Assembly: GCA_944325435.1 (NCBI GenBank)
Contig: CALVAC010000010.1
Coordinates: 52,355-116,354, forward strand
Direction: 5' to 3'
From: an uncultured Bacteroidales bacterium
GTDB taxonomy: Bacteria; Bacteroidota; Bacteroidia; Bacteroidales; UBA932
Length of the DNA: 64,000 nucleotides
Shown: positions 37,313 to 45,467 of the stretch, piece after piece
Layout: each line of letters opens with the position of its first letter
Numbering within the stretch: the first letter of the stretch is position 1
Position numbers and translations under genes: made by a program
Notes under the pieces: generated by a model
What the model was told of the DNA's origin: nothing
Databases searched by the model: none
What the model saw: only the letters and a program-made list of their open reading frames with translations

Positions 37313-38926
37313 ATGCTTACTACGGTATATGGAGCAAAATGCATCGGGATAGAAGCCGTCCCGGTCACTGTGGAGGTGGACATTACCTCAGGCATAGGCA
37401 TACATCTGGTCGGTCTTGCGGATGCGGCGGTGAAAGAAAGCCTTCTGAGGACAGTCACCGCCCTTCAGTCAATGGGATACAGGATTCCCGGCAAGAAAAT
37501 AGTGATCAACCTTGCCCCTGCAGACATGCACAAGAAAGGCAGCGGATACGATCTGCCTATCGCTGTCGGCATCATAGCCGCATCGTCCCAGGAAGAGCTG
37601 CCGCTTTCAGGGAAATACATAATAATGGGCGAACTGGGGCTGGACGGAACTGTACGGCATGTCCCGGGAGCCATCCCGATTGCAGAACTCGCCTCAGCAA
37701 ACGGATCCGATGGCTGCATTCTCCCTGCAGAATCTGCAGCCGAAGCAGCCGGATACGGGCTTACAGGCCTGTATGGAGTCAATACACTTTCAGATGTAAT
37801 CCATATCCTCAATGATGAAGACAAGGGGCTTTGGGCTCTTGGCAACGCCGCGTCAGTCTCTCCGGAAGGACCTCCCCGTCCGGAAGACAACGTATCGGAG
37901 AAGCGGCTGTGCGGAACGGATACGGCCTCCGGCACGGGAACCGGAACAAATACCGATGATGACATTATGGACTTCGCGGATATCGTAGGGCAGGAAGGGG
38001 CGAAACGTGGACTTGAGATTGCAGCCGCCGGAGGGCATAATGCACTTCTTGTAGGTCCTCCAGGCGCGGGGAAAAGCTCCCTTGCAAAGGCGATAGTCAA
38101 AATATTGCCTCCGATGGACAGGGAAGAGGCGCTGCAGACGAGCAAAATCTACTCTGTTGCCGGCAAAGGCAGGCTTCGGAAAGGAATCCCGTATATCAGA
38201 CCGTTCCGGAACCCGCATTACAGCACATCCGTCGCCGCCCTCATCGGAGGTGGATCAGACAGCATTCTTCCGGGGGAAATCTCTCTGGCACATAACGGAG
38301 TGCTCTTCCTCGATGAATTCTGTGAAGCCCCCAAGAGGGTTACCGAGGCTCTACGCGGCCCCATTGAGGAAAAGACAGTGACAATCTCCCGGCTCAGGAC
38401 CAAGATAGAATACCCCGCAAACTTTATGCTGATAGCAGCCACGAACCCGTGTCCTTGCGGATATTACGGGGACGGGGACAGATGCAGCTGTTCACCTGCC
38501 CGCCGGGCTGCATACCTGTCCAGGCTTTCCGGTCCGCTGATGGACAGGATAGACATCCACTTGTGGCTCAAACCGGTAGATGCCAGAAGCATCGTAAGGA
38601 AAGAGCAGGCTGAGCCCAGTTCTGCCGTGGCAGAAAGAGTCAGCAGAGCCAGAAACATACAGCTGAATCGTTTTTCAACGGAAGGAATCCGCACCAATTC
38701 GGAAATGAGCGGCCGGCAGATCAAAGAATTCTGCAGGTTGTCCGTCCCGTGTCAGGAGTTTCTGGAAAAGGCGGTTGCGAAAGCCGGGATGTCAGCCAGA
38801 GCGTGCAACCGTATCCTTAAACTTGCAAGGACTATCGCGGATCTGCAGGGAGATGACGCAATCGGGCTTGACCATCTATCTGAAGCCATCAGCTACAGGT
38901 TCCTGGACAAGCCCGATATATTATAG
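37313..38926 (+). CDS. comM: YifB/ComM-family Mg-chelatase-like AAA+ ATPase
   Basis: A 537-residue AAA+ protein of the ComM family, which promotes branch migration during natural transformation in some bacteria. The ATG at 37313 has a preceding purine-rich site (CAGGGAG). The N-terminal ChlI-like domain (VDITSGIGIHLVGLADAAVK) is followed by Walker A GPPGAGKS (about 248-255), Walker B VLFLDEF and the Cys-rich insert CPCGYYGDGDRCSCSP. The linker between the two domains (about 180-215) is long and low in complexity. A degenerate -7 box (CATATTTG) lies near 37175-37185. Confidence 0.9.
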   Translation: MLTTVYGAKCIGIEAVPVTVEVDITSGIGIHLVGLADAAVKESLLRTVTALQSMGYRIPGKKIVINLAPADMHKKGSGYDLPIAVGIIAASSQEELPLSGKYIIMGELGLDGTVRHVPGAIPIAELASANGSDGCILPAESAAEAAGYGLTGLYGVNTLSDVIHILNDEDKGLWALGNAASVSPEGPPRPEDNVSEKRLCGTDTASGTGTGTNTDDDIMDFADIVGQEGAKRGLEIAAAGGHNALLVGPPGAGKSSLAKAIVKILPPMDREEALQTSKIYSVAGKGRLRKGIPYIRPFRNPHYSTSVAALIGGGSDSILPGEISLAHNGVLFLDEFCEAPKRVTEALRGPIEEKTVTISRLRTKIEYPANFMLIAATNPCPCGYYGDGDRCSCSPARRAAYLSRLSGPLMDRIDIHLWLKPVDARSIVRKEQAEPSSAVAERVSRARNIQLNRFSTEGIRTNSEMSGRQIKEFCRLSVPCQEFLEKAVAKAGMSARACNRILKLARTIADLQGDDAIGLDHLSEAISYRFLDKPDIL

Positions 38927-38973
38927 AGAGACATCCCTCAGCCGTCTTTCAGGTCCGGACACGGAATTGCTCA

Positions 38974-40743
38974 TCAGTCTTTTTTAGCCGTCGAAGCAAG
39001 GAAGAGTTCATCCATCTGCTCCTGGTCGATATATGATGGGGAATCGATCATTACATCCCTGCCCTGATTATTCTTAGGGAATGCAATATAGTCCCTGATG
39101 GTCTCCTGTCCGCCGAACAGGGCACATACCCTGTCGAATCCGAATGCAAGCCCGCCGTGAGGCGGTGCACCGAACTTGAATGCATTGATAATGAATCCGA
39201 ACTTGTATTCCGCATCCTCCTTAGATATTCCGAGCACCCCGAACATTCTCTGCTGAACCCCGGCATCATGGATTCTGATGGAGCCGCCACCGAGTTCCGT
39301 CCCGTTGAGTACAAAATCGTATGCATTGGCACACACTTTCTCGAGATCCTCTTTTCTGTCACTGTAGAAAAGGTCAAGATGCTCCGGTTTCGGTGCTGTG
39401 AACGGATGATGCATAGCATAGAACCTCTGTGTCTCATCATCCCACTCCAGAAGAGGGAAATCAACAATCCACAGCGGTGCAAAATTGTGAGGGTCCCTGA
39501 GCCCGAGCCTGTTCCCCATCTCTATGCGCAGGACTCCCAGCATGGTCTGGGTCTTGCGCTTCGGACCGCAAAGAGCCAGAATCATATCTCCCGGCTTCGA
39601 TCCCATATAGTCCGCGACAGACTTGAGTTCTTCCGGTGTATAGAACTTGTCCACGGAAGACTTGAACGAGCCGTCTGCATTATACTTTATATACACAAGC
39701 CCTTTCGCACCCACCTGAGGTCTCTTGACCCATTCGGTGAGTTCATCTATCTGCTTGCGCGTATATTCCGCCGCCCCATCCACACTGATTGCGCCGACAT
39801 ATTCCACGCTGTCGAACACGGAGAAGCCTTTACCCTGAACCTTATCCGTAATCTCGTGGATTTTCATTCCGAACCTGATGTCAGGCTTGTCCGAACCATA
39901 ACTGTCCATGGCATCGTACCAGCTCATCCTCGGGAGCCGGTCGGGAATCTCCACATTGAGGACATTTTTGAAAAGAGTCCTCATCATTCCCTCGAACATA
40001 TCAAGTACATCCTCCTGCTCCACAAATGACATCTCGCAGTCTATCTGCGTAAATTCCGGCTGTCTGTCAGCCCTCAGATCCTCATCCCTGAAACAGCGGA
40101 CTATCTGGAAATACCTGTCATATCCAGCCACCATAAGGAGCTGCTTGAATGTCTGCGGAGACTGCGGGAGAGCATAGAACTGCCCCGGATTCATCCTGGA
40201 CGGCACCACAAAATCCCTTGCTCCTTCCGGCGTAGACTTGATCAGATAAGGAGTCTCTATCTCAAGAAAGCCATTGGCATCAAGGTAGTTGCGGACTTCG
40301 TGAGCAAGTCTGTGCCTGAGTTCCAGAGCCTTGCGCAGCGGATTGCGGCGAAGGTCAAGGTATCTGTACTTAGCCCTGAGTTCCTCTCCCCCATCGCTCA
40401 CATCCTCTATCGTGAACGGAGGTGTCTGCGCCTTATTGAGGACATTGATTCCCGTAAGGCTGATTTCTATGTCTCCGGTAGGCATCTTCCGGTTCTTGCT
40501 CTGTCTTTCGATGACAGTACCTGTCGCCTGGATGACATATTCTCTTCCGAGAGAATCCACAGCCTCCTTCAGTTCAGCTGCAGCAGAATCATCGACAACC
40601 AGCTGGGTGATGCCATATCTGTCCCTAAGGTCAATGAAAGTCATTCCTCCAAGCCGTCTGGTTCTCTGTACCCACCCTGCCAGAGTCACTGTCTGGCCGG
40701 CATTCTCTATGCGGAGCTCCCCGCAAGTATGTGTCCTGTACAT
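38974..40743 (-). CDS. aspS: Aspartyl-tRNA synthetase
   Basis: A 589-residue class II synthetase charging tRNA-Asp. The OB-fold anticodon domain is N-terminal (about 1-105: [19 protein letters not shown]). Motif 2 is in [18 protein letters not shown] and motif 3 near [13 protein letters not shown]. The bacterial GAD insertion domain is present between about residues 300 and 415. Length is standard for bacteria. Confidence 0.97.
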   Translation of the reverse strand: MYRTHTCGELRIENAGQTVTLAGWVQRTRRLGGMTFIDLRDRYGITQLVVDDSAAAELKEAVDSLGREYVIQATGTVIERQSKNRKMPTGDIEISLTGINVLNKAQTPPFTIEDVSDGGEELRAKYRYLDLRRNPLRKALELRHRLAHEVRNYLDANGFLEIETPYLIKSTPEGARDFVVPSRMNPGQFYALPQSPQTFKQLLMVAGYDRYFQIVRCFRDEDLRADRQPEFTQIDCEMSFVEQEDVLDMFEGMMRTLFKNVLNVEIPDRLPRMSWYDAMDSYGSDKPDIRFGMKIHEITDKVQGKGFSVFDSVEYVGAISVDGAAEYTRKQIDELTEWVKRPQVGAKGLVYIKYNADGSFKSSVDKFYTPEELKSVADYMGSKPGDMILALCGPKRKTQTMLGVLRIEMGNRLGLRDPHNFAPLWIVDFPLLEWDDETQRFYAMHHPFTAPKPEHLDLFYSDRKEDLEKVCANAYDFVLNGTELGGGSIRIHDAGVQQRMFGVLGISKEDAEYKFGFIINAFKFGAPPHGGLAFGFDRVCALFGGQETIRDYIAFPKNNQGRDVMIDSPSYIDQEQMDELFLASTAKKD

Positions 40744-40842
40744 TATCTTATGGTTTTAGCTTTGTTTACAATTGCGCTGCATCCGGACTTCCTTCAGCCA
40801 CATCAACCGCAACACCAACATCCGTCATCTGCACGGAATCTG

Positions 40843-40850
40843 CAAAGATA
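40843..40850 (-). promoter_or_regulatory. Promoter -7 box of aspS
   Basis: TATCTTTG on the minus strand gives a leader of about 90 nt before aspS; no clear -33 element. Confidence 0.45.
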
Positions 40851-40922
40851 CTATTTTTATTCTCTTATAGTTCCCGGAACTGGCTTATAGGCAAAAATAT
40901 CTTTATTTCTACAATCTGGCAG

Positions 40923-40953
40923 TTGCTTTTTCAGACAATTTGCAATACCTTTG
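40923..40953 (+). promoter_or_regulatory. Promoter of tRNA-Leu
   Basis: TTG at 40923-40925, a 20-bp spacer and TACCTTTG at 40946-40953, ending 10 bp before the tRNA. Confidence 0.7.
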
Positions 40954-40963
40954 CAATTCGTCT

Positions 40964-41047
40964 GCCCGGATGGCGGAATCGGTAGACGCGTTGGTCTCAA
41001 ACACCAATGACCGCAAGGTTGTGCCGGTTCGACCCCGGCTCCGGGTA
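40964..41047 (+). tRNA. tRNA-Leu (anticodon CAA)
   Basis: An 84-nt tRNA with a long variable arm as in leucine tRNAs. The acceptor stem pairs 40964-40970 with 41040-41046 (one G-U pair at the end). The anticodon stem TTGGT/ACCAA holds loop CTCAAAC, anticodon CAA. The T-loop reads GGTTCGACCCC. CCA is not encoded. Its 3' end is the insertion site of the genomic island. Confidence 0.95.
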
Positions 41048-41048
41048 C
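41034..41048 (+). other. Left attachment site (within tRNA-Leu 3' end)
   Basis: Fifteen bases, cccggctccgggtac, covering the end of the T-arm, acceptor strand and two bases beyond the tRNA. An identical copy is at 55304-55318. Confidence 0.85.
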
Positions 41049-41053
41049 TTAGA

Positions 41054-41100
41054 AAAATCTCCAAATGATTTACAATCAATCATTTGGAGATTTTATTTTG
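41054..41100 (+). terminator. Terminator of tRNA-Leu, supplied by the island
   Basis: A perfect 17-bp stem (41054-41070 with 41078-41094), 7-nt loop and T-rich tail. It lies inside the left end, so the island restores both the tRNA 3' end and a terminator. Confidence 0.85.
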
Positions 41101-41107
41101 CATTTCA

Positions 41108-41131
41108 TGTCCGCAATTTGTCCGCATTTCT
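41108..41131 (+). repeat. Left integrase arm-type repeat
   Basis: A 24-bp sequence identical to 55160-55183, in the same orientation. It is itself built from two tandem copies of tgtccgca. This is the pattern expected for arm-type sites of a tyrosine integrase. Confidence 0.7.
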
Positions 41132-41145
41132 ATCTAACTATGTCA

Positions 41146-41919
41146 TTATAATTCAGAGAACCACAATATATCGTCTTGGAACATCAGATTTATAGCAAAA
41201 GTCTCTGCAAGTTGTTTATCTCGCAATTTTCCAATAATCAGTTTAGTTGTATTACTGTTTTCAAAATATGGATATCGATGGATTAGGAGCAATGAATCTG
41301 CATTCTTCCTAAAATAATCAAAATCACTCAGATCACTGAAATCAGGACAATTATTCCCTATTTTTCTATTATCAAACCGAGAGATTTGCGAACAGACTAT
41401 TATTGGCACACCTGTACTTACGGCTATGTCTTTCAATGTCAGTAATAAATTGTCTAATTTTTCTTTATGATCTACGCCGGGTAACTCACGATATGAGAAT
41501 AATTGTAAATCATCAATTATCAGAAGACGGACTTTCTTTTGTTCAACTAATCGTTCCGCTTTAAAACGGAAATCAGGCACCTGTAGTCCTCGTGTATCAT
41601 CTACATACAGCGGGGCATGCGCCAAATGTTTCAATGCAGATTGCAACTGCATCCATTCTATATGTTCGGTTTTATCATATCTACCTATAGCCATCTGAAG
41701 AAGTTTTTTTGCAATAGGAATAGCAGGCATTTCCATTGAAAAGAACGCAACAGGAATATCATTGTCTACCGCAACATTATATGCAATATTCAATGCCAAA
41801 ACAGATTTTCCCGCAGCGGGTCTGCCTGTCATTATGATCAATTCAGAGGGTCGTAGACCGCCTGTAATTCTGTCCAAGGATGAAATTCCTGAAGAAATTG
41901 GATAACAATTAACATTCAT
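41146..41919 (-). CDS. Orphan DnaB-like helicase ATPase domain protein
   Basis: A 257-residue RecA-fold ATPase corresponding to the C-terminal half of replicative helicase DnaB. Walker A is GRPAAGKS (32-39), Walker B LLIIDD (132-137). A DnaB-like SMEMP and an arginine-bearing C-terminal region (KLIIGKLRDKQLAET) are present. The N-terminal DnaG-interaction domain of true DnaB is missing. It is last gene of the cargo array, with its own copy of the shared operator-promoter. A role in element replication or in defence is possible; its operator places it with cargo rather than backbone. Confidence 0.8.
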   Translation of the reverse strand: MNVNCYPISSGISSLDRITGGLRPSELIIMTGRPAAGKSVLALNIAYNVAVDNDIPVAFFSMEMPAIPIAKKLLQMAIGRYDKTEHIEWMQLQSALKHLAHAPLYVDDTRGLQVPDFRFKAERLVEQKKVRLLIIDDLQLFSYRELPGVDHKEKLDNLLLTLKDIAVSTGVPIIVCSQISRFDNRKIGNNCPDFSDLSDFDYFRKNADSLLLIHRYPYFENSNTTKLIIGKLRDKQLAETFAINLMFQDDILWFSEL

Positions 41920-41942
41920 ATTTTCGGTCTTATTTTATAAGA

Positions 41943-41978
41943 CAAAAATAACTGTCGGCAATGCCACAATGCGACACT
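41943..41978 (-). promoter_or_regulatory. Cargo operator-promoter copy A (DnaB-like gene)
   Basis: Minus-strand -7 box TATTTTTG (41943-41950), 9 bp, then the dyad AATGCC-N7-GACACT in plus orientation (41960-41978). The transcript leader begins with a perfect 7-bp hairpin around 41925-41941. Confidence 0.7.
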
Positions 41979-42004
41979 CTGAAAATAAAACGCAAGAATA
42001 AAAT

Positions 42005-42065
42005 CTGCCCTGAAGCACCTCGCCTCTCCGCACTCAATGCGGTAACTGCCGATGTAAAAGGGCAG
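42005..42065 (-). repeat. Structured cargo repeat, type 2, copy A
   Basis: Outer arms ctgccc/gggcag (42005-42010, 42060-42065) and an apical 5-bp hairpin (42028-42032 with 42038-42042). About three quarters of 60 positions match copy C at 44441-44500. The flank 42066-42207 holds more inverted repeats (42136-42142 with 42158-42164) and no convincing gene. Confidence 0.6.
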
Positions 42066-42207
42066 AATTCTTTAAAGGCAATCCGTCCGCGATCCCACTG
42101 CGGATCTACGCCAGGAACATAGCCGAGGTTCTTTACCATGACATCTAAATCCTGAAAGTCATGGCAGATGGATAAATCCCCGCGGATTGCCATCACTAAT
42201 CAATTCA

Positions 42208-43131
42208 TTATCTTACCAGAATATTTGCCAACCGCCCTATCATCTCCTCATATTCATCTTTTCTCTTCAGATTCTGTATGTAATACTCAGGAATGCCTTT
42301 CTGCCCAAATTTTGCTCCCAATACAGAACAAGCCACCGCCGCATTGGTATCAGCATCTCCTCCAGCATTTACCACTTTCAAAAGTCCTTCCACGAAATTT
42401 TCCACATGATACAGGCACCAGACAGCACACCCCATAGTTTTAAGTGTGTACCCCATTGTCTGCTCATCATCAAGTTCAAAATCCTCCTGCATTCCATTCC
42501 TGGCTGTTTCAAGATACGGCTTTATTCTGCCGTCGTATCTCTCTCCAATTTGCAAAAGTTCTTCAAAGGACAGTTCTTTATCTTGCCAAACTAAAGAATC
42601 TATAAGTTCTGATATTATAACACATGAACCTATACATCTTGGATCTGCATGGGTCAGCCTGCATATCCTTTCTGCGTTTTCTGCAACATTCTCATCCCAG
42701 AGACCTACTACTGAAGTCCTCATTACACCACCGTTTCCTGCATTGTTTTTTCCAGACCTTTCCCACATCATCCGAGCCACTTCATATGGAGAAGCCTCAT
42801 ACTCATACAGACTTAATATTTTTGCTGTAGTTACGCCTATGTCGGCAGGAGAACTTTTATACCATTCCTTGAAGTTATGGGCAATAGTTTTCGGCTTTAC
42901 ATCCTTGTCGGCAATAATAGCCCTTGCTATGCAGAGCATCATATCAGTATCGTCAGTCCATCTTCCGAATCCTTCTCCAATTTGACTATAATTCGAAAGG
43001 CCCTCAGGATAATTATGCAACACTTCATCCCTGCTCATGAACTCTGTTCCAAGCCCAAGAGCATCTCCTATCGCCTGTCCCCAAAGACACCCGGCTATCC
43101 TGCCTTTTATTTCTCCAATATCCCTTACCAT
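42208..43131 (-). CDS. ADP-ribosylglycohydrolase family protein
   Basis: A 307-residue DraG/ARH-type hydrolase predicted to remove ADP-ribose from proteins, nucleic acids or small molecules. Start ATG 43131 is preferred over an in-frame TTG at 43149. All dinuclear-metal motifs are visible: GDALG (22-26), WTDDTDM (58-64), GNGGVMR, THADPRC and GGDADTNAAVA (257-267). It stands alone under operator copy B, with structured repeat B just upstream of its start. No matching ADP-ribosyltransferase is recognised next to it, which is notable if the pair were a toxin-antitoxin. Confidence 0.92.
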   Translation of the reverse strand: MVRDIGEIKGRIAGCLWGQAIGDALGLGTEFMSRDEVLHNYPEGLSNYSQIGEGFGRWTDDTDMMLCIARAIIADKDVKPKTIAHNFKEWYKSSPADIGVTTAKILSLYEYEASPYEVARMMWERSGKNNAGNGGVMRTSVVGLWDENVAENAERICRLTHADPRCIGSCVIISELIDSLVWQDKELSFEELLQIGERYDGRIKPYLETARNGMQEDFELDDEQTMGYTLKTMGCAVWCLYHVENFVEGLLKVVNAGGDADTNAAVACSVLGAKFGQKGIPEYYIQNLKRKDEYEEMIGRLANILVR

Positions 43132-43150
43132 AATTCGCTCTTTATTCAAA

Positions 43151-43211
43151 TCTGTCCAAGAATACTAACCTCGCGGCACCAATCGCCGCAGCCACCGTAT
43201 TCAGGGACAGA
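43151..43211 (-). repeat. Structured cargo repeat, type 1, copy B
   Basis: Three nested helices: tctgtcc/ggacaga (43151-43157, 43205-43211), gaatac/gtattc (43160-43165, 43197-43202), and gcggc/gccgc (43173-43177, 43185-43189) closing loop accaatc. It sits in the 5' leader of the ADP-ribosylglycohydrolase. The same fold is found at 44609-44667. Confidence 0.75.
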
Positions 43212-43231
43212 AAATTTTAAATTCTTTACTG

Positions 43232-43268
43232 CAAAAGTAGTCCCCGACAATGCCCATACTACGTCACT
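43232..43268 (-). promoter_or_regulatory. Cargo operator-promoter copy B (ADP-ribosylglycohydrolase)
   Basis: Minus-strand -7 box TACTTTTG (43232-43239), 9 bp, then AATGCC-N8-GTCACT (43249-43268). Confidence 0.7.
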
Positions 43269-43289
43269 CCGCAAAATATAATAAACAAT

Positions 43290-44243
43290 CTACACTTTTT
43301 CAGGTGTCCAATCCGGAGACTCAATTTTATTCATACACACAATCGGACCATAAGATTTATCCATAAGAACAAGCCTGCCACGATATAGGCCATACCATCT
43401 GTCAGTTTTGATTTTATTACCATCTACTTTAAATGATTTGATCATTTTGAAATTACATTCCTCATCAAATTCAGATAAAATAATCCAACTGCCTACCACG
43501 CCTTTTGCAACACCACCATTCCCTAAACAGACAGCCATGCTTTCCGCTGTTTTCACTTCAGCAAATGACCCAATGCCTGTTGCAATCGCAATGCTAATAT
43601 CCCCAGATGCAGTTGATAGAGAATACTCACCTGATGATATGGCAATACCATTATTTTCACACGTATGTGCCCAACAATATGGAGCAGAGGTCAAAGCAAT
43701 GCTTAAGGATTTTTTACACAGTGCCGTACTAAAATCGTGACGAGCTACTGCTATAGACTCACTATCGAGTGTAACTGCACAAGAATTTCCACTCAAAGAA
43801 ACAGCATTACCGCAATAACCATCCGATATTGCAATTGAATTTTTCCCGGCAACAGCAGCAATGCTCATTATTCCTTCTATATATGCTACGGACTCTTTAA
43901 AATTCCGAAATGAAATGCTATAATCTTGAAATTTTACACAGACTTTATTTGAAGAATTTGCGATACATAATATTTGATCTATCCCTATCTCTCTGCCAAT
44001 CTTAATTTTACACGCATAAATCTTCCCGATTTTTGATTTTTTACTTACATTGGTTTCTTCTACATAAACCTCATGGTACAAATACTCTGTAGGAGTATTT
44101 GTCGACAACAGACAATCTAACGCATTCACCCAACACTCATAAACACACCTGTCGGATTCATAAGTTTCGCCCTCTTCAAAGACTGTGTTTGTAAATGAAG
44201 ACAAATCTCTCATATCCTTATAAAAGATTTTATATGCTACCAT
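43290..44243 (-). CDS. Cargo protein with short-period beta repeats (possible DUF7666-like)
   Basis: A 317-residue protein of unknown function. Start ATG 44243 is chosen because the predicted -7 box (44271-44278) rules out the codon at 44273. The N-terminal 110 residues (VAYKIFYKDMR..., FEEGETYESD, KIGKIYACKI) remind me of the DUF7666 domain. Residues about 125-260 consist of short repeats of the type SIAISDGYCGNAVSLSGNS with alternating small and hydrophobic residues, as in left-handed beta-roll or beta-solenoid proteins. The family assignment is tentative. The gene is AT-rich and has its own operator (copy F). Confidence 0.6.
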   Translation of the reverse strand: MVAYKIFYKDMRDLSSFTNTVFEEGETYESDRCVYECWVNALDCLLSTNTPTEYLYHEVYVEETNVSKKSKIGKIYACKIKIGREIGIDQILCIANSSNKVCVKFQDYSISFRNFKESVAYIEGIMSIAAVAGKNSIAISDGYCGNAVSLSGNSCAVTLDSESIAVARHDFSTALCKKSLSIALTSAPYCWAHTCENNGIAISSGEYSLSTASGDISIAIATGIGSFAEVKTAESMAVCLGNGGVAKGVVGSWIILSEFDEECNFKMIKSFKVDGNKIKTDRWYGLYRGRLVLMDKSYGPIVCMNKIESPDWTPEKV

Positions 44244-44270
44244 TTGAATAATATTTTTATATACTATCGT

Positions 44271-44306
44271 CAAATATAATGGTCAAGAGTGCCAAATGAC
44301 GACACC
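44271..44306 (-). promoter_or_regulatory. Cargo operator-promoter copy F (beta-repeat protein)
   Basis: Minus-strand -7 box TATATTTG (44271-44278), 9 bp, then AGTGCC-N7-GACACC (44288-44306). Confidence 0.65.
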
Positions 44307-44314
44307 TACAAGTC

Positions 44315-44353
44315 TGGAATTCAAAAATAAAAAGCGGCCATTGCTGACCGCTT
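44315..44353 (-). terminator. Terminator of the transcript from cargo promoter D
   Basis: An 8-bp stem on the minus strand (44332-44339 with 44346-44353, one G-U) followed by a T-rich run. It ends the 370-nt unit that starts near 44681, just before operator copy F. Confidence 0.7.
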
Positions 44354-44378
44354 CAGGAAAGTCATTCCACCTGAGTTT

Positions 44379-44588
44379 TTACACCGCGTCCCTGAAAATG
44401 ATGGTTAAGGAGTGGGCACTCGTTATAACTCCTTCTTTCCCCGCCATGAAACACCCCGCCTCTCCGCACCAATCGCGGTAACTTCTGATGCTAAATGGCA
44501 AGATAAAAGCTATCAGCTCCGATAAAACAGTAAGTTTATCAAGTGCTCCTGATAGAGAGTGGAATGGGGCCAAAGCAGTTGTTATCAT
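44379..44588 (-). CDS. Possible 69-residue protein in the promoter-D transcript
   Basis: ATG at 44588 is preceded by an AAGGGA ribosome-site-like sequence, and the frame ends 25 bp before the terminator. The product has a hydrophobic segment (VLSELIAFILPF) but no known family. The type-2 structured repeat C lies inside it, and the related repeat A is read in a different frame, so the sequence may be conserved as nucleic acid rather than protein. The unit may be a non-coding RNA. Confidence 0.3.
   Translation of the reverse strand: MITTALAPFHSLSGALDKLTVLSELIAFILPFSIRSYRDWCGEAGCFMAGKEGVITSAHSLTIIFRDAV
44441..44500 (-). repeat. Structured cargo repeat, type 2, copy C
   Basis: Aligned over 60 positions with copy A (42005-42065). 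The outer arm changes (gcca/tggc) but still pairs, and the apical hairpin ccgc-accaatc-gcgg (44464-44478) has the same loop as type-1 repeats. Confidence 0.6.
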
Positions 44589-44608
44589 TCCCTTTTATCT
44601 TTTCAATT

Positions 44609-44667
44609 CTGTCCGAGAATACTGCACTCACGGCACCAATCGCCGCAGCCTCAGTATTCAGGAACAG
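44609..44667 (-). repeat. Structured cargo repeat, type 1, copy D
   Basis: Nested arms ctgtcc/ggaacag (44609-44614, 44661-44667), gaatactg/cagtattc (44617-44624, 44652-44659) and cggc/gccg closing loop accaatc (44631-44645). Compared with copy B the middle helix is longer by two pairs and still complementary. It follows operator-promoter D. Confidence 0.75.
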
Positions 44668-44687
44668 AGATTTTTATTTATCTGGAG

Positions 44688-44723
44688 CAAAAGTAGTCTG
44701 CGATAGCGACAGACTATGACACT
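44688..44723 (-). promoter_or_regulatory. Cargo operator-promoter copy D
   Basis: Minus-strand -7 box TACTTTTG (44688-44695), 9 bp, then AGCGAC-N7-GACACT (44705-44723), the most divergent proximal half-site. An extra 7-bp inverted repeat (44694-44700, 44710-44716) overlaps it. It drives a short unit that has no recognised protein. Confidence 0.6.
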
Positions 44724-44744
44724 CTGCAAAAGAACATATAAAAA

Positions 44745-45434
44745 TCATTTGGTTATATCAAGTTCGAGGAAATACCAATCTTTCAAATTGTTTTTCTTGT
44801 CATCACATCTCTCGGAATGCTCCCACTCAAACTTGTATTGATTTTTCAATTCTACTTTACAATATTTATTGTTTTTCCATTCAGGTTCATCGTGAATATG
44901 AATTGTATTGCCATCCGTCAGATACCCGTCATATATCATAAACTGATCAGCAACTTCTCCCTTGCCCATGACAGTATAGACTCTACTGTCAGTAATCATA
45001 TAGAATTTTCCAATATCATATCCACCTTTCCGACATACTTGTTCAAGAGCTTCTAAATCCTGATATACATTGATACGACCGATATCCTGCGCACTTTGTT
45101 GGCGTGTTTTGAACTTAAGTTCTATCGCACAAGAAAATTCAGGCTCATTTCCTGATCTGAAGCCGCATGTTATATCAACATACTTCGGTTTTCCATCCTC
45201 TTTGATATCTTCGCATTTGGTTTCCATTCCCACGAAAAACTGCTCACCTGGCTTTATTGAATATAATTCGCCCACATTTTTAATAATGCTCGCAAACTGA
45301 AGCTGGAATGGAGCTTCCTTGTCAATATCATTGCGCCTGTAGATAAATTGTGCCTTGAAAATCTTCCATGCCTCGTCAAGGATCTCCTTCATCCTTGACG
45401 CATAATTAGTTGCTATTAATTGCACTTCTTTCAT
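44745..45434 (-). CDS. Cargo protein with PD-(D/E)XK-like motif
   Basis: A 229-residue protein without a family I recognise. A candidate nuclease core is visible: Asp87 in VDITCGF, then Glu105 and Lys107 in AIELKFKTRQQ, the D-x(n)-ExK spacing of restriction-endonuclease folds. The following YQDLEALEQVC and KFYMITDSRVYTV have counterparts in the gene just upstream. Spacing to that gene is 33 bp with no operator between, so the two form one operon. The nuclease role is inference. Confidence 0.6.
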   Translation of the reverse strand: MKEVQLIATNYASRMKEILDEAWKIFKAQFIYRRNDIDKEAPFQLQFASIIKNVGELYSIKPGEQFFVGMETKCEDIKEDGKPKYVDITCGFRSGNEPEFSCAIELKFKTRQQSAQDIGRINVYQDLEALEQVCRKGGYDIGKFYMITDSRVYTVMGKGEVADQFMIYDGYLTDGNTIHIHDEPEWKNNKYCKVELKNQYKFEWEHSERCDDKKNNLKDWYFLELDITK

Positions 45435-45467
45435 AATTATTATGTTTTAATGTTATTTACAAAAATA

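Noticed and set aside
41930..42196. An 88-codon minus-strand frame between the DnaB-like gene and the ADP-ribosylglycohydrolase
   Set aside because: It runs through operator copy A and its -7 box and contains structured repeat A; repeat C is read in another frame. No ribosome site. It may be a remnant of an older cargo gene but cannot be supported as a gene.
41941..44735. Cargo repeats as integron attC sites
   Set aside because: No integron integrase is present, the GTTRRRY core sites are not evident, and the repeats sit partly in 5' leaders rather than strictly at gene 3' ends.
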